Below, in pieces: positions 54,275 to 64,000 of a DNA stretch of 64,000 nucleotides. The stretch comes from Pedobacter frigidisoli (lineage in GTDB: Bacteria; Bacteroidota; Bacteroidia; Sphingobacteriales; Sphingobacteriaceae): the NCBI RefSeq assembly GCF_004331675.1, contig NZ_SJSN01000004.1, positions 2,255-66,254 of the forward strand. The letters are read 5' to 3'. Under the pieces are notes generated by a model. The model saw only the letters and a list, made by a program, of their open reading frames with translations. It was not told the origin of the DNA and did not search any database. A program made the position numbers and the translations under genes. Numbering within the stretch: position 1 is the stretch's first letter; every line of letters starts with the position of its first letter.

Positions 54275-56065
54275 TTACCACCCCGGGTTCTGAACTACAA
54301 GCTTGGACCGGTCCATTTCATATTGGCTGATCGGGAAGAAATAGGATGCAGGGAATCTGAACAGGTGCTGGCTTGCCACTACCCTTTTGTAAAAAGTATC
54401 ATCATTTTTGTTCACGTCCATACCGTGCATATCTCCCATTACCTGGGCTGCTATTTTCCAGCGCCTTATATCAAACCAGCGGTGCGATTCGAAAGCCAGT
54501 TCAATTCTTCTCTCCTGCCATATCCTCGCACGTACATCAGCCTGACTAACCGGAGCTGCTAAATTTGCACTTCCATACTGTGGAATGCCTGCACGTTCCC
54601 TGATCATGTTAACGTATTTCAAAACATCGGCATTGCCAGGGGAATATTCGTTTAATGCCTCAGCATAGTTTAAATAGATTTCGCCCAATCTGAACAATGG
54701 CAAAGTACGTGTTGCCCTTGCTCCATTGCCCCCTGATCCATTATTGGTTGCAGGATTAACATTTTTTCTAACCAGATAACCGGTCTTTGTGAAATCGGTG
54801 GCATGCCCGTTTTTACCGCTTCCTCCCAAAAAGAGAAATGAGATCGGCGCAGCGGCCGGCATATTACCACCCTGGAATATTGCATTATTATAGGTTACAG
54901 AAGCATAAAAACGTGGTTCACGGTTTATATACATGTTATAAACCTTGACATTATTCTGGGTCGTGAAACCCGTTTCAGAGTAGATCGGTGACTCATTGAT
55001 CGTTTTTCCATCGTTCATGAAATAAGCGTCGACCTGTTCCTGCGTAACGCCTACACCGTTCCATCCACCAGCTTGACGTGGCATGCTATTGGTATCGTAG
55101 GCCGGCAGATCGTTCGTTTTCCGGGAGAATATCTGCTCGGAATTCCATTGTTCTGTAAATATACCCATATACGACTGTAGCGGATCACCGTTGGAGGCTT
55201 TATACAAGTTGTAACGACCCAGGTCGATTACGGCTTTAGCGGCATCAGCTGCTTTTTTCCATTTCTGAACATCGTAAGTCTGGTTTATCAATACCTTTCC
55301 ATCTTTATTTTTAAAGTTCGCAAAATCTGCATTACCATTGAATTCAGGACTAGCGGCGTATAACTGTAACCTCGATTTTACTGCAAGCGCAATCCCTGCA
55401 GTGGCCCGGCCGAATTCATTATTACTAAGCTGTCCGTTACTAGATGGTACAGCTGGCAGCACCGCCGCAGCCTTATCGAGTTCACTTGATACATAATTGA
55501 CACATTCGTCATAACTGTTTCGCGGAAACTGCATTTCACTGGACTCCACATCAACAGGAATTTCAGTTTCGGGCATGATAACTACCGGACCGTATTGGCG
55601 CATCAACAAAAAGTAGAAATATGCCCTTAAAAAGCGTGCTTCAGCTTTATATTGATTGATTAACTGCTGACCATTCAATGCCAGTATTTCAGCATTCCCA
55701 TCGATATGGTTGATAAAATATGTAGCAGAACGGATACCCTTATAGTAATATCCCCACCGGTCGAACAGTGCATTACTTGCCCCTAGATTACCGATGTTCA
55801 GGCTATAGTTCGAATACTTTGACCAGGTAATATCCACTTCGTCCGAGTTACCTTCCCAAGGGGTATTTTCCCAAACATTCGAAACATCATCCACATAGCT
55901 GTACACATTTGCGAGGTATTGCTCTGTTGGGCCTTTTTTCTGAAAAACAGATTCAATGGTGATCCTGTCGTCTGGGACCTGATCGAGGTATTTCTTGCAG
56001 CCTGAGCTTGCCAGTAACGATGCAATGATCATTACCATGCAGATTTTTATATTTTTATTTTTCAT
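54275..56065 (-). CDS. susD-like: SusD/RagB-family glycan-binding lipoprotein, locus 2
   Basis: The 596-residue protein has a lipoprotein signal with Cys23 (ASSGCKKYLD). It shows the SusD pattern: the early DRITIESVF segment, AEARFLRAYFYFLLMRQYGPV near residue 140, LFRLGEIYLNYAEALNEY near residue 460 and the C-terminal IWQERRIELAFESHRWFDIRRW. It is longer than locus 1 SusD by about 90 residues, which suggests an extra loop region. It lies 20 bases after the SusC gene. Confidence 0.95.
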   Translation of the reverse strand: MKNKNIKICMVMIIASLLASSGCKKYLDQVPDDRITIESVFQKKGPTEQYLANVYSYVDDVSNVWENTPWEGNSDEVDITWSKYSNYSLNIGNLGASNALFDRWGYYYKGIRSATYFINHIDGNAEILALNGQQLINQYKAEARFLRAYFYFLLMRQYGPVVIMPETEIPVDVESSEMQFPRNSYDECVNYVSSELDKAAAVLPAVPSSNGQLSNNEFGRATAGIALAVKSRLQLYAASPEFNGNADFANFKNKDGKVLINQTYDVQKWKKAADAAKAVIDLGRYNLYKASNGDPLQSYMGIFTEQWNSEQIFSRKTNDLPAYDTNSMPRQAGGWNGVGVTQEQVDAYFMNDGKTINESPIYSETGFTTQNNVKVYNMYINREPRFYASVTYNNAIFQGGNMPAAAPISFLFLGGSGKNGHATDFTKTGYLVRKNVNPATNNGSGGNGARATRTLPLFRLGEIYLNYAEALNEYSPGNADVLKYVNMIRERAGIPQYGSANLAAPVSQADVRARIWQERRIELAFESHRWFDIRRWKIAAQVMGDMHGMDVNKNDDTFYKRVVASQHLFRFPASYFFPISQYEMDRSKLVVQNPGW

Positions 56066-56085
56066 TTCGTTTAAACTTCAGGTAT

Positions 56086-59000
56086 TTATTTGAAAGTACA
56101 TTTGATGCCAAGGTTATAGGTTTTCAGCAAAGGGTAGTTCGCTCCCTTACCATCACCCAACTCTACATCCCATAGCTTGAAATCACTGACCGTCCAGAGG
56201 TTATAGCCGATAAAGTATATGCTTAGATTCGACATGCCCGTTTTCTTAAGCCAGTTTGCCTTATTGAAATCGTAACTCACCTGAAGGGTCTGCAGGCGTA
56301 GAAAGGCACCATTTCTAACCCACCAGGTACTATTGGCATAGTTCATATTGTCATTGCCATAGGTCAGCCTTGGGTACATTGCATTCTGGTTCTGATTTTC
56401 CGGTGTCCATCTGTCAGTGATCTGTGCCAATAAATTGCCACGTTCACCACCCTGGCTGAACGGCTGCAGTCCATCACCATTAAGGCTGACGTCAACATTG
56501 CTGATCCCCTTGAACCAGGCAGAAACGGCGAAGCCTTTCCAATTGACTGTTGGACCAAAACCATATACAATTTCGGGGATTGAGCCGTAGCCAATAGGCC
56601 CCTGATCAAATCCATCAATTCTTCCATCGCCGTTCAGGTCTTTATATTTAATGTCACCCGCCCTGTTGGCACCTGTTTGATAAGGACTGTTTGCCACATC
56701 CTCGTCACTGGTGAAAAGTCCGAGGGCAGTATAACCAAAACGTTGCCCGAATTTCCGGCCGATGCGCTGTTGCCATGGGTATGGCCATGGAGCGTTGGCG
56801 TCATTGATTATAATCGCCCTGGTCCAGGTCATAGATCCCCTAAGGCCCAGTTGCCAGTCATCACCAATACGCTTGTTGTATTCGATGGTTCCTTCTAGGC
56901 CACGGTTATGGATCTCGCCAAGATTTGCGTATGGCAGTGTCCGCACCCCTAGATAATCCGGCACATCACCACGCTGACGGAAAATCGCTGTGCGGAATTC
57001 CTGGAAAACATCAGCCGTGATCGACAGACTGTTATTGAGGGTTTTCAGCTCAAGCCCGATGTTCTGTTTGGTTGCTTTTTCCCAGCTAACGTTAACGGCA
57101 TAATCGCCGATATCATATCCAGTGATATTCTGGTCAACGCCATTACCATATGAGTAGTTGCCATTGCCCCCGTTAACTGTAGAGATATAACCGAACCTGC
57201 GCCCGCCAATGTCACTGTTTCCCACCTGGCCCCATGAATACCTGATTTTTGCAAACTGGACAATGTTCGTTAAGGGTTTGAAGAATTTTTCTTCAGACAA
57301 TACCCAGCCCACACTGAAAGCAGGAAAAAATCCGAAACGCTTGCCAGGGGCGAAGGTCTCTGACCCATTATAGCCAAAATTAACATCAGCAAGATATTTA
57401 TTATCATATGCATATGTTGCCCGGCCCGCAACCCCGAGGTAGCGGTAAGGAATAGAGGCGATGAAATCTCCAGCGAAGGCATCCTCCCTATCCTGTGCAT
57501 TGAAAATAGTCATTGCTCCTATAGCATGTTTATCGATAGTACGGTTGTAGTTGATCTGTGCTTCGGATGAAAACTGCCTGGTTCCACCATTGGCTCTCTC
57601 ATAACCGAGGAAACTCGTACCATTGGATACCTTATCTAACAGCAACGCATTGGTCACAGCGTCCCTTCCTCTGGCCAGATACCCATCAACTGACTTGGTA
57701 CGTCTGATGGTATGTGAATTATAGTTATCAAAAGAAAACATCGCTGTCGCAGAAAGACCTTTTAAGATCATATCCAGATTTTGTGTCACCCTGATATTGC
57801 TCCATAATTGGCTCCTGAACTCGGTAACATAACCACTTTGGGTCAACAAGGTGTATGGGTTGGCGATATCCCCTGTTCTGATAGCGGAATTCAAGCCATT
57901 GGAATAGACCTTGGGGATAAGGATCGGGGGCATGATATATGCTGAACCCCAGATCGATTCGTTTGAGCTGCCCGGATAATTACCATTACTGATCCAGCCT
58001 GATGCGCCAAAATCGACCTTGGTGGTTTTGGTAACGTTTAGGGTCAGGTTAGAGGTAAAATTATACCTTGTGAATTTTATGGCTGAATTATAACTGGCAA
58101 GTTCATCTGTTTTAAACAATCCCTCCTCATCATAATAACCCAGGGAAAGATAATACTGTGCGTTTTCCGAGCCTCCATTTGCATTCACCCTGGCCCGTCT
58201 GTTCTGACCTGTTTTATTAAACAGCTCGTCAAACCAGTTAACATTTGGATAGAGATCAGGATCAGTTCCAGAGGTGGTTTTATTGATCCTGTCTGCCGAG
58301 TATTTTGGATTTGGATCAGTTGGATTACTGCTCTTATAGGCCTCATTTGCAATCTGCAGATAAGTTACGCCATCAGCAAACTCGGGTATTTTGGTAAACT
58401 GGGTAATGCCCTGGTCATATTGAAGGTTTATGACCGGTTTGCCCAGCTTGCCTTTTTTTGTTTCAATGATAATTACGCCATTCGCACCCCTCACGCCGTA
58501 TACTGCTGTAGCCGAGGCATCTTTGAGGATACTGAAACTGGCAATATCCTCGGGATCCACGTTGGCAAACTCCCTTTGAACACCATCGACCAGGACAAGG
58601 GGACCACTGCTGGTAAAGGTTGAAATACCCCGGATATAAATTTCGGAATTGTCGTAGCCTGGTTGACCGCTACGCTGCACGCCGATAATCCCTGCGACAC
58701 GTCCGGCAAGTAAATTTGTAAGATTGGCCACGGGCTGTTTAAGTTCTTCGGCCTTTAAAGTACTGATTGCTCCAGTTGAGGTGATTTTTTTCTGCTGACC
58801 ATAGGCCACAATCACCACATCATCAAGCCCGGTTTCGGAATCTTTAAGTGTAAGGTCAATATTTCTACGGTCACCGACTACAATCTCCTGATTGACGAAA
58901 CCAACGAAACTAAAAACAAGGGTAGCATTCCCTGAACTTACACCAATACTGTAGGTACCATCTTTTTTAGTTAGCGCGGATGCGCTTCCGTTTTTTTCCT

Positions 59001-59193
59001 TTACGGAAACTCCAGGGACAGGCAGCCCCTTTGGGTCGCTAACTTTTCCGGTTACCTGAAGCTGTTGCGCCAGTAAAATGTTGGCAGAAAGCACAAAAAG
59101 CCCGATCATAAAAAACATTTTCAGGGCATGACTTGATATTGATCCTACGTGGAATGGTTTTCCACAGCGGTATGCTGTATAGGTTTTATACAT
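56086..59193 (-). CDS. susC-like: SusC-family TonB-dependent glycan importer, locus 2
   Basis: The 1035-residue protein has a signal region (FFMIGLFVLSANILLAQQ at about 29-45), a CarboxypepD_reg-like domain (about 45-125, VTGKVSDPKGLPVPGVSV), the SusC signature TGLDDVVIVAYGQQKKITSTGA at about 125-145, the plug motif ATAVYGVRGANGVIIIETKKG near residue 225 and a terminal barrel ending in LKTYNLGIKCTFK. The start at 59193 gives 28 residues before the hydrophobic core, so a later Met may be the true start. It heads locus 2. No HTCS or sigma gene lies beside it, so its regulator is not visible in this window. Confidence 0.95.
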   Translation of the reverse strand: MYKTYTAYRCGKPFHVGSISSHALKMFFMIGLFVLSANILLAQQLQVTGKVSDPKGLPVPGVSVKEKNGSASALTKKDGTYSIGVSSGNATLVFSFVGFVNQEIVVGDRRNIDLTLKDSETGLDDVVIVAYGQQKKITSTGAISTLKAEELKQPVANLTNLLAGRVAGIIGVQRSGQPGYDNSEIYIRGISTFTSSGPLVLVDGVQREFANVDPEDIASFSILKDASATAVYGVRGANGVIIIETKKGKLGKPVINLQYDQGITQFTKIPEFADGVTYLQIANEAYKSSNPTDPNPKYSADRINKTTSGTDPDLYPNVNWFDELFNKTGQNRRARVNANGGSENAQYYLSLGYYDEEGLFKTDELASYNSAIKFTRYNFTSNLTLNVTKTTKVDFGASGWISNGNYPGSSNESIWGSAYIMPPILIPKVYSNGLNSAIRTGDIANPYTLLTQSGYVTEFRSQLWSNIRVTQNLDMILKGLSATAMFSFDNYNSHTIRRTKSVDGYLARGRDAVTNALLLDKVSNGTSFLGYERANGGTRQFSSEAQINYNRTIDKHAIGAMTIFNAQDREDAFAGDFIASIPYRYLGVAGRATYAYDNKYLADVNFGYNGSETFAPGKRFGFFPAFSVGWVLSEEKFFKPLTNIVQFAKIRYSWGQVGNSDIGGRRFGYISTVNGGNGNYSYGNGVDQNITGYDIGDYAVNVSWEKATKQNIGLELKTLNNSLSITADVFQEFRTAIFRQRGDVPDYLGVRTLPYANLGEIHNRGLEGTIEYNKRIGDDWQLGLRGSMTWTRAIIINDANAPWPYPWQQRIGRKFGQRFGYTALGLFTSDEDVANSPYQTGANRAGDIKYKDLNGDGRIDGFDQGPIGYGSIPEIVYGFGPTVNWKGFAVSAWFKGISNVDVSLNGDGLQPFSQGGERGNLLAQITDRWTPENQNQNAMYPRLTYGNDNMNYANSTWWVRNGAFLRLQTLQVSYDFNKANWLKKTGMSNLSIYFIGYNLWTVSDFKLWDVELGDGKGANYPLLKTYNLGIKCTFK

Positions 59194-60730
59194 TTGGTTA
59201 GATTTTAAATAAATATTTGTTTGGAAATTTGATTGTCAGACGACATCAGTAAAGTCTTCAGTGATTTTACTAATGACAAATACCCAATGCATCCAAAGTT
59301 TAGGAATTATATTATCAAAAGGCCCTCCTTTCTGTTGTTCTTAGAATATGGTTGCTGGAGTTGTAAAAAGGTAGATGGTGATAAATGAAATTCTACAGAT
59401 ATAATTGAAAGTTTAAGCGTACCGATAACGTTCATAGCAGATAGATTGTTACCTGTCAGCTTAAAATATAATCTTTTTTGGTAGCAGTACATTGGGTTTT
59501 ATTTGATTGATAGTTTTCGCTTTCTTTCTGTAAGCTGTAGTATATAGCTCTAGTTGGCCTTTAAATTACCAGACAGTTTTAAGAGCGCCGGTGAATACCG
59601 GCAGCTCTATTACAAACTTCAAGTGTGTGCTATCGGCTTAAATTTAATTTCTATACTAAATGACTGCAATGCCTGTAGCCTATCTGACTATACAGATTAC
59701 ACTGTTAACCAAGGGGTTAAAACGTTAGAGAGCGGTAGACACGCACACACCTACACCCATAAAGGTTTTAAATGGGAGGATTTGCCGATTCTAAATTTTA
59801 TCCCATTTTATTGTCATTTCCTACAGTTTGTTTCGGCAAAAAGGTTAAATGGCTTTTGTCATTTTCTAATAATTACATTCAATTTGTTGATACAAATAAC
59901 ATCAAATATGTTATTGCTGAGATTGTCGCATCATTCATTTTTTTTGGCAGATTGTACATTTATTTGGCTCTAGGGTATATTAGAGACTGAAAACTGATTT
60001 TAAAAGGAATATGGCTACAGAAATAGGAATGGCAAAAAGGCGCGGGGTAGGCATAATACGGTCATGGATGATGCATTCTCCACGAACAAAATTTGCGGAA
60101 CGATCCTGCGAACCTCTACCAATACTTTTGTTTAATTTCTATCCGCCGGCTAGCTTAATTGTTAGAGAGAGCATGCTCCAATAATATGCTTTCCCAATTC
60201 ACCAAAGCGGCATAATACAAGCTGAGAGCGCCTGCTATAACATGGTACATTTAGAACAGGCTGGAGAATAATTGTTTTACGCGGTAACAAGACTGAAAAA
60301 ATTCGGTGCATGTCCAGGGTTCTTAAATTTCCCTGGCAATAAATAAGCTACCGACCGGAACCCCAAAGAACAAGGCCCGGCTCAGAGCAACATTTCCTCC
60401 GCTAACACTTGCAGGATAGGTCGCTTATCGTAAAACTGTAGTGAGATAGAATTATTGCAATAAGCCAAGATCACATAATAAATCAATACAGACCTAAAAA
60501 CTTGACCACTATGCAGTACACATTAGGAAATTCGATACGTTCATTTGCAAAGTGTCGGTCACCTTTGGTCCTCGGGCAAACATTTAAGGAAAGCTCCTGC
60601 CGGAGCAGGAAAAAATTGTAAAATTCATGATAGTTGTTATATTAAACTCCAATTAAATGCATGCACTTTATGTATTTCTCTATGAGGTTTTTTTGGGGAA
60701 GCAGACTTTAAGAGTTGAAACTTAATTATT
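59194..60730. other. 1.5-kb gap without a supported gene
   Basis: No frame on either strand has a convincing composition. The longest plus-strand frame (59554-59973) has low-complexity hydrophobic content and no family. A short minus-strand frame near 60180-60275 reads MYHVIAGALSLYYAALVNWE and may be a remnant. A GC-rich hairpin GCTCC-TGCC-GGAGC occurs near 60594-60607, followed by A residues. The stretch should include the promoter of locus 2 on its left. Confidence 0.45.
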
Positions 60731-61987
60731 TTATCTCACGATCTTATACACCTTACCATTTTTGTTTTCCGGACCGGTATCGGTATTGATCAACACGTAC
60801 AGTTCGCCTGAGGGATCTTCACCAAAAGCTGTTATTTTAGCGTATTGGGCAATGTTGGTGAAAGACAATTTGCCCCTTGTCCATTTGCTTCCTACCTGTT
60901 TGAGATAATAGCCCCTACCGGTCCAATCGGCAAAAATATATTTGCCCTTGATCTGCGGGTTTTCGCTTCCATTGTAAACATAACCACCTGTTATCGAAAC
61001 CCCTTCACTATGGTGGTATTCCGCAATGGGTGCAATCATTTCCTTAATCTTACAGCCCTTATCAGGATTATAACAATGTGTACCTTCCATTAATCGCCAA
61101 CCATAATTACCACCCTTTTTTACAATATCCACCTCTTCCCAGGCAGATTGCCCAACATCTCCTGCAAATAACTGTCCTGAAGCCTTATCAAAAGAAAAGC
61201 GCCATGGATTTCTGAAACCATAGGCCCATATTTCGGGCTTAACATTGGTCTTACCAACAAATGGGTTATCTTTAGGCACTTTATAACCCGAATCGGCGTC
61301 GATATCAATCCTCAATATTTTACCATGCCAGGTATTCATATCCTGCCCATTGCCAATTTTACCATGCTGATCTCCCTGCCCGCCGCCATCTCCAAAAGAG
61401 ACATAAAGGTAACCATCAGGGCCAAACTGTAAACACCCGCCGTTGTGGTTTCCATCGGGTTCTTCAATGGTTAAAATGATGTGCTCGCTTTCCACATCTA
61501 TTTTATTCCCACTTTCCGCCAGTTTATATTCTGCCAGCACACCGGTGTGGTTGGATTTTTTAACCGAGGGTATATCGTAATAGAGGTAAACTTTTTTATT
61601 CTTTTTAAATGCAGGATGGAGTGCGATACCAAGCAGACCGCGTTCTTCGTAACCGTTATTGAGTTTGACCAATTTATCTTTCAGATCGATTAAAGGTTCA
61701 TCGAGCAATTTTCCTTGCTGTACAACCCTGATCCTGCCAGACTGTTCGGTAATCCAGGCCTGTCCATTATCTGGAAAAACGATTGCCGTAGGTGCCTGTA
61801 TGTTCGAGGCCATGACCTGGACCCCTACCGAAATTGCCGGAGTTACTTCTTTTTTATTTATGGCCTTCTTTTGTGCCGCAACCAGCATTGGCAAGATCAG
61901 CATTGCCGAAAGTATGCCATTAGCAGCAATTGCGCGGCGCATTGAAAATAACTTAAAAACAGTTTTATGGGACGGTATGTTTTTCAT
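60731..61987 (-). CDS. PQQ-dependent sugar dehydrogenase (GSDH/sorbosone type)
   Basis: The 418-residue protein has an N-terminal signal region (about residues 17-40, ending LVAAQK). The six-bladed propeller shows the GSDH motifs AWITEQSGRIRVVQQG, NGYEERGLLGIALHPAFKKN, DGNHNGGCLQFGPDGYLYVSFGDGGGQGDQHG (cofactor and calcium region) and AYGFRNPWRFSFD, and GDVGQSAWEEVDIVKKGGNYGW near residue 290. It would oxidise an aldose in the periplasm with PQQ. No PQQ synthesis genes are in the window, so the cofactor may be imported. It starts 22 bases after the end of the GH2 gene, suggesting a shared transcript. Confidence 0.9.
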   Translation of the reverse strand: MKNIPSHKTVFKLFSMRRAIAANGILSAMLILPMLVAAQKKAINKKEVTPAISVGVQVMASNIQAPTAIVFPDNGQAWITEQSGRIRVVQQGKLLDEPLIDLKDKLVKLNNGYEERGLLGIALHPAFKKNKKVYLYYDIPSVKKSNHTGVLAEYKLAESGNKIDVESEHIILTIEEPDGNHNGGCLQFGPDGYLYVSFGDGGGQGDQHGKIGNGQDMNTWHGKILRIDIDADSGYKVPKDNPFVGKTNVKPEIWAYGFRNPWRFSFDKASGQLFAGDVGQSAWEEVDIVKKGGNYGWRLMEGTHCYNPDKGCKIKEMIAPIAEYHHSEGVSITGGYVYNGSENPQIKGKYIFADWTGRGYYLKQVGSKWTRGKLSFTNIAQYAKITAFGEDPSGELYVLINTDTGPENKNGKVYKIVR

Positions 61988-62008
61988 TATAGGTTTTAGT
62001 TGTATCGT

Positions 62009-64000
62009 TTAATGGATGAAGTCGAAAAGTAAGGTACCGCTAAAGGTTTTGCCATCTGTTTTGTACTTTTGGCTTTGCGGGCCCATCACTAAGGCCGACT
62101 GAAACTTGGTACCGATTGCGCTTATGCCTTTTAAGAAACCGATACTTCCATCTGGAAAAGCGGGCTCCACATTGTTATTGCTTAACGCAGCAGCCTCGCG
62201 GGCTGATCGGTACATTTGCAGGTAAGTGTCCTGATCAGGAGTGTAAACGGTAAACGTCGCTTCCTTATTTTCGAACACCACCCAGTTTACTTCGCCATGG
62301 TAACCTTTAAACTCCGGATAGCCCCAGGATTCACCCGTAATGGTATTGTTGTAATCTTTATGCCAAACACCAAATTGTTGACCTTTCAACCTGTTTTTCC
62401 AAACACGGTAAGGTCCGCGGCCGAGGTACTTCATTCCAGTAATTTTCTCCTCCGGATAATTAAAAGTAATGCCCATAAAATCGGCATCGCCCTGCTGGCT
62501 AAACTGGTATTCGAGCTTAACCAATTTTCCGGGTTCGAATGTCCATTTTGCATTTAAATGTCCAGCACCCTCGTAATCTGATTCTACGGTATATTTTTGT
62601 CCAACGGCCTTGAAGGTGAAATTTTTCAATGTCATCTTTACGCCTGCCAATAAAGGACCTTTTGATAAGGAAATGGCGGCATTGGGTTTAAGCACTTTTT
62701 CGATATAACCAGTTGTTTTATCGAAATAATAGGTAATACCATCCTGTTTAACCAAAAGCGACTGATCCTTTTCTTCAGCTGTCACAGCCGAACTGGAAGC
62801 GGTCGTTTCTTGCTTTCGGGCAATGAATTGAGCGGCCTTAATCGGCCAGCTCCAGGTAAATATTTCCTTTTGATCGGGACCATAGGCTGTTAGATACAGG
62901 GCATCGCTCTGCGCCCATGATTTGGGTAATGATAGATCAAGGATCCCCTTTATACCTGGCTTTAGGTTTGATATGGCAGATCCGCTTGCATTCACAGTTG
63001 CTTTTGTTGCTACATCCTTAGCGGAAGGGAAATTGACAAGCTTCCATTTAAAAGTACATTGATTAAAACTGGTAAAATCGAACCTGTTGGCGATGGAGAT
63101 TTTACCATTAAATTTTTCATCAATTTTTGGCAGATCGACAAAAACCGGGGACCATATTTCCTTTATCGCGTAAAAACTTCCCTCCTTTTCCCGGTGGGGA
63201 CCAACAATCCCATCTGGGGCATGGTTTCCATCGCCATCATAAATACCGTTTTTGTCGGTTCTGATTACATTTTCATCAACCAGGGCCCAGATAAAACCAC
63301 CTGCACCATGTGGGTGGAGCATCATCTGGTTCCAGAAATCATCTAAGGCAGCGCCGGCCCCACCATCATAAAGGGCATGCATAAACTCGGTCGGGAAGAA
63401 AACCTCCTTACCTGAGGTAGCCGCCTTTACCATATAATTATAATCTGGATAATGTTTGGTATCAGTTCCGTTAAATTTCTCCCAGGGATGGATTACAGTA
63501 CGTTTTTGCGGATCGTACATGGCATAATCGTTATCGAGATCAGTATTAAAACCGCCCTCGTTGCCGTTGGCCCAAAAAATAATCGAAGGGTGGTTCACAT
63601 CTCTAATGACAAGTTCCTTCACCAACTTATGCCCTACGCTATTATCGTATTTGGCCTGCCAACCCGTAAGTTCATTGATTACGTACAAGCCAAGTGAATC
63701 GCAAACATCCAAAAATTCGGCATCGGGAGGGTAATGCGACATTCGGACGGCGTTCATATTCATTTCTTTCATCAGCCTTACATCCATCAAATGCACGGCT
63801 TTACTTAATGTGCGACCAGTTTCGGGCCAAAAACTATGTCGGTTAACCCCTTTTAAAAGTATTTTAACACCATTCACATAAAAGCCATCATTGCGACGTA
63901 CCTCGAGCGTACGGAAACCGAATTTCTGCTTTACCTGATGAATAGTCTGCCGTTTATTTTTTACACGCACCACCACTTGATACAGATTTGGAAATTCTGA
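62009..64000 (-). CDS. GH2 beta-galactosidase-type enzyme, C-terminal part
   Basis: The frame is open to the window edge, so the 5' end is outside. The visible part has the GH2 barrel entry KFGFRTLEVRRNDGFYVNGVKILLKGVNRHSFWPETG, the NAVRMSHYPPDAEFLDVCDSLGLYVINEL block, the acid/base motif FWANGNEGG, and a FPTEFMHALYDGG block that may hold the nucleophile. The C-terminal half is beta-sandwich of the beta-galactosidase small chain type (YLGRGPYRVWKNRLKGQQFGVW). The sugar cannot be assigned. The gene lies 22 bases from the PQQ dehydrogenase gene in the same direction. Confidence 0.92.
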   Translation of the reverse strand, partial: SEFPNLYQVVVRVKNKRQTIHQVKQKFGFRTLEVRRNDGFYVNGVKILLKGVNRHSFWPETGRTLSKAVHLMDVRLMKEMNMNAVRMSHYPPDAEFLDVCDSLGLYVINELTGWQAKYDNSVGHKLVKELVIRDVNHPSIIFWANGNEGGFNTDLDNDYAMYDPQKRTVIHPWEKFNGTDTKHYPDYNYMVKAATSGKEVFFPTEFMHALYDGGAGAALDDFWNQMMLHPHGAGGFIWALVDENVIRTDKNGIYDGDGNHAPDGIVGPHREKEGSFYAIKEIWSPVFVDLPKIDEKFNGKISIANRFDFTSFNQCTFKWKLVNFPSAKDVATKATVNASGSAISNLKPGIKGILDLSLPKSWAQSDALYLTAYGPDQKEIFTWSWPIKAAQFIARKQETTASSSAVTAEEKDQSLLVKQDGITYYFDKTTGYIEKVLKPNAAISLSKGPLLAGVKMTLKNFTFKAVGQKYTVESDYEGAGHLNAKWTFEPGKLVKLEYQFSQQGDADFMGITFNYPEEKITGMKYLGRGPYRVWKNRLKGQQFGVWHKDYNNTITGESWGYPEFKGYHGEVNWVVFENKEATFTVYTPDQDTYLQMYRSAREAAALSNNNVEPAFPDGSIGFLKGISAIGTKFQSALVMGPQSQKYKTDGKTFSGTLLFDFIH

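Noticed and set aside
59554..59973. 139-codon plus-strand frame in the 1.5-kb gap
   Set aside because: Hydrophobic low-complexity composition, several unusual residue runs and no recognisable family. I treat it as a chance frame.
44150..64000. Idea that locus 2 sits on an integrative element starting at the tRNA-like sequence
   Set aside because: No integrase, no relaxase, no second tRNA-Asn copy and no direct repeat were found in the window. The idea is kept only as a testable boundary.
1..64000. CRISPR array, retron, diversity-generating or prophage elements
   Set aside because: No regularly spaced repeats, Cas proteins, reverse transcriptase or phage structural genes are present.

Overview
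This window most likely comes from a soil or plant-associated member of the Sphingobacteriaceae (Bacteroidota), close to Pedobacter or Mucilaginibacter. The evidence is two SusC/SusD pairs, a five-in-one hybrid two-component regulator, many secreted glycoside hydrolases, outer-membrane barrels with CarboxypepD_reg-like domains, AT-rich intergenic DNA and few Shine-Dalgarno sequences. The species call is inference from gene families.

Layout. The left edge holds the start of a type I sulfatase, then a run of small genes and broken genes (an SRPBCC protein, an alpha/beta hydrolase remnant, short orphans) around a GT39-type membrane glycosyltransferase (1-6.9 kb). From 7.0 to 18.1 kb lies polysaccharide utilization locus 1: SusC, SusD, a GH93-like propeller and a GH5-like lipoprotein read leftward with gaps of 10-21 bases, divergent from a hybrid two-component system regulator. 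From 19 to 27 kb come a large PAS/GAF sensor kinase with a C-terminal STAS/SEC14-like domain, an ECF sigma factor, a non-SusC TonB-dependent receptor and an AraC regulator. From 27.7 to 35.6 kb are a GH127-type arabinofuranosidase with a C-terminal LamG-like domain, an outer-membrane protein, a Crp/Fnr regulator, a PAS-LuxR regulator, a DUF1349 protein and a GH92 alpha-mannosidase.

From 35.9 to 50.1 kb is an accessory stretch. It has a metallo-hydrolase, three NAD(P)-dependent reductase loci each next to its own regulator (Rrf2, AraC, AraC), a P-loop kinase, a degenerate tRNA-Asn with a terminator, an excisionase-like gene split by a stop codon, an IS256 transposase remnant, an RsbQ-like hydrolase next to a PAS sensor kinase, an XRE regulator, a cold-shock-like protein, and two decayed genes. 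From 50.1 to 59.2 kb lies utilization locus 2: SusC, SusD, a DUF1735/discoidin lipoprotein, a GH43 enzyme and a sialate O-acetylesterase-like enzyme. The right edge holds a PQQ-type sugar dehydrogenase and a GH2 enzyme that runs out of the window.

How they work together. The SusC/D machines would bind and import oligosaccharides cut by the surface and periplasmic enzymes. Several enzyme families (GH93-like, GH43, GH127) include arabinose-specific members, so arabinan or arabinose-decorated plant glycans are a reasonable but unproven substrate. The most interesting signals are a signalling pair that looks like Bacillus RsbQ-RsbP with a histidine kinase in place of the phosphatase, a matched pair of palindromes (ACTGTA-N11-TACAGT) in front of an Rrf2 regulator and its target reductase, and the tRNA/excisionase/IS remnants that mark an old insertion boundary.
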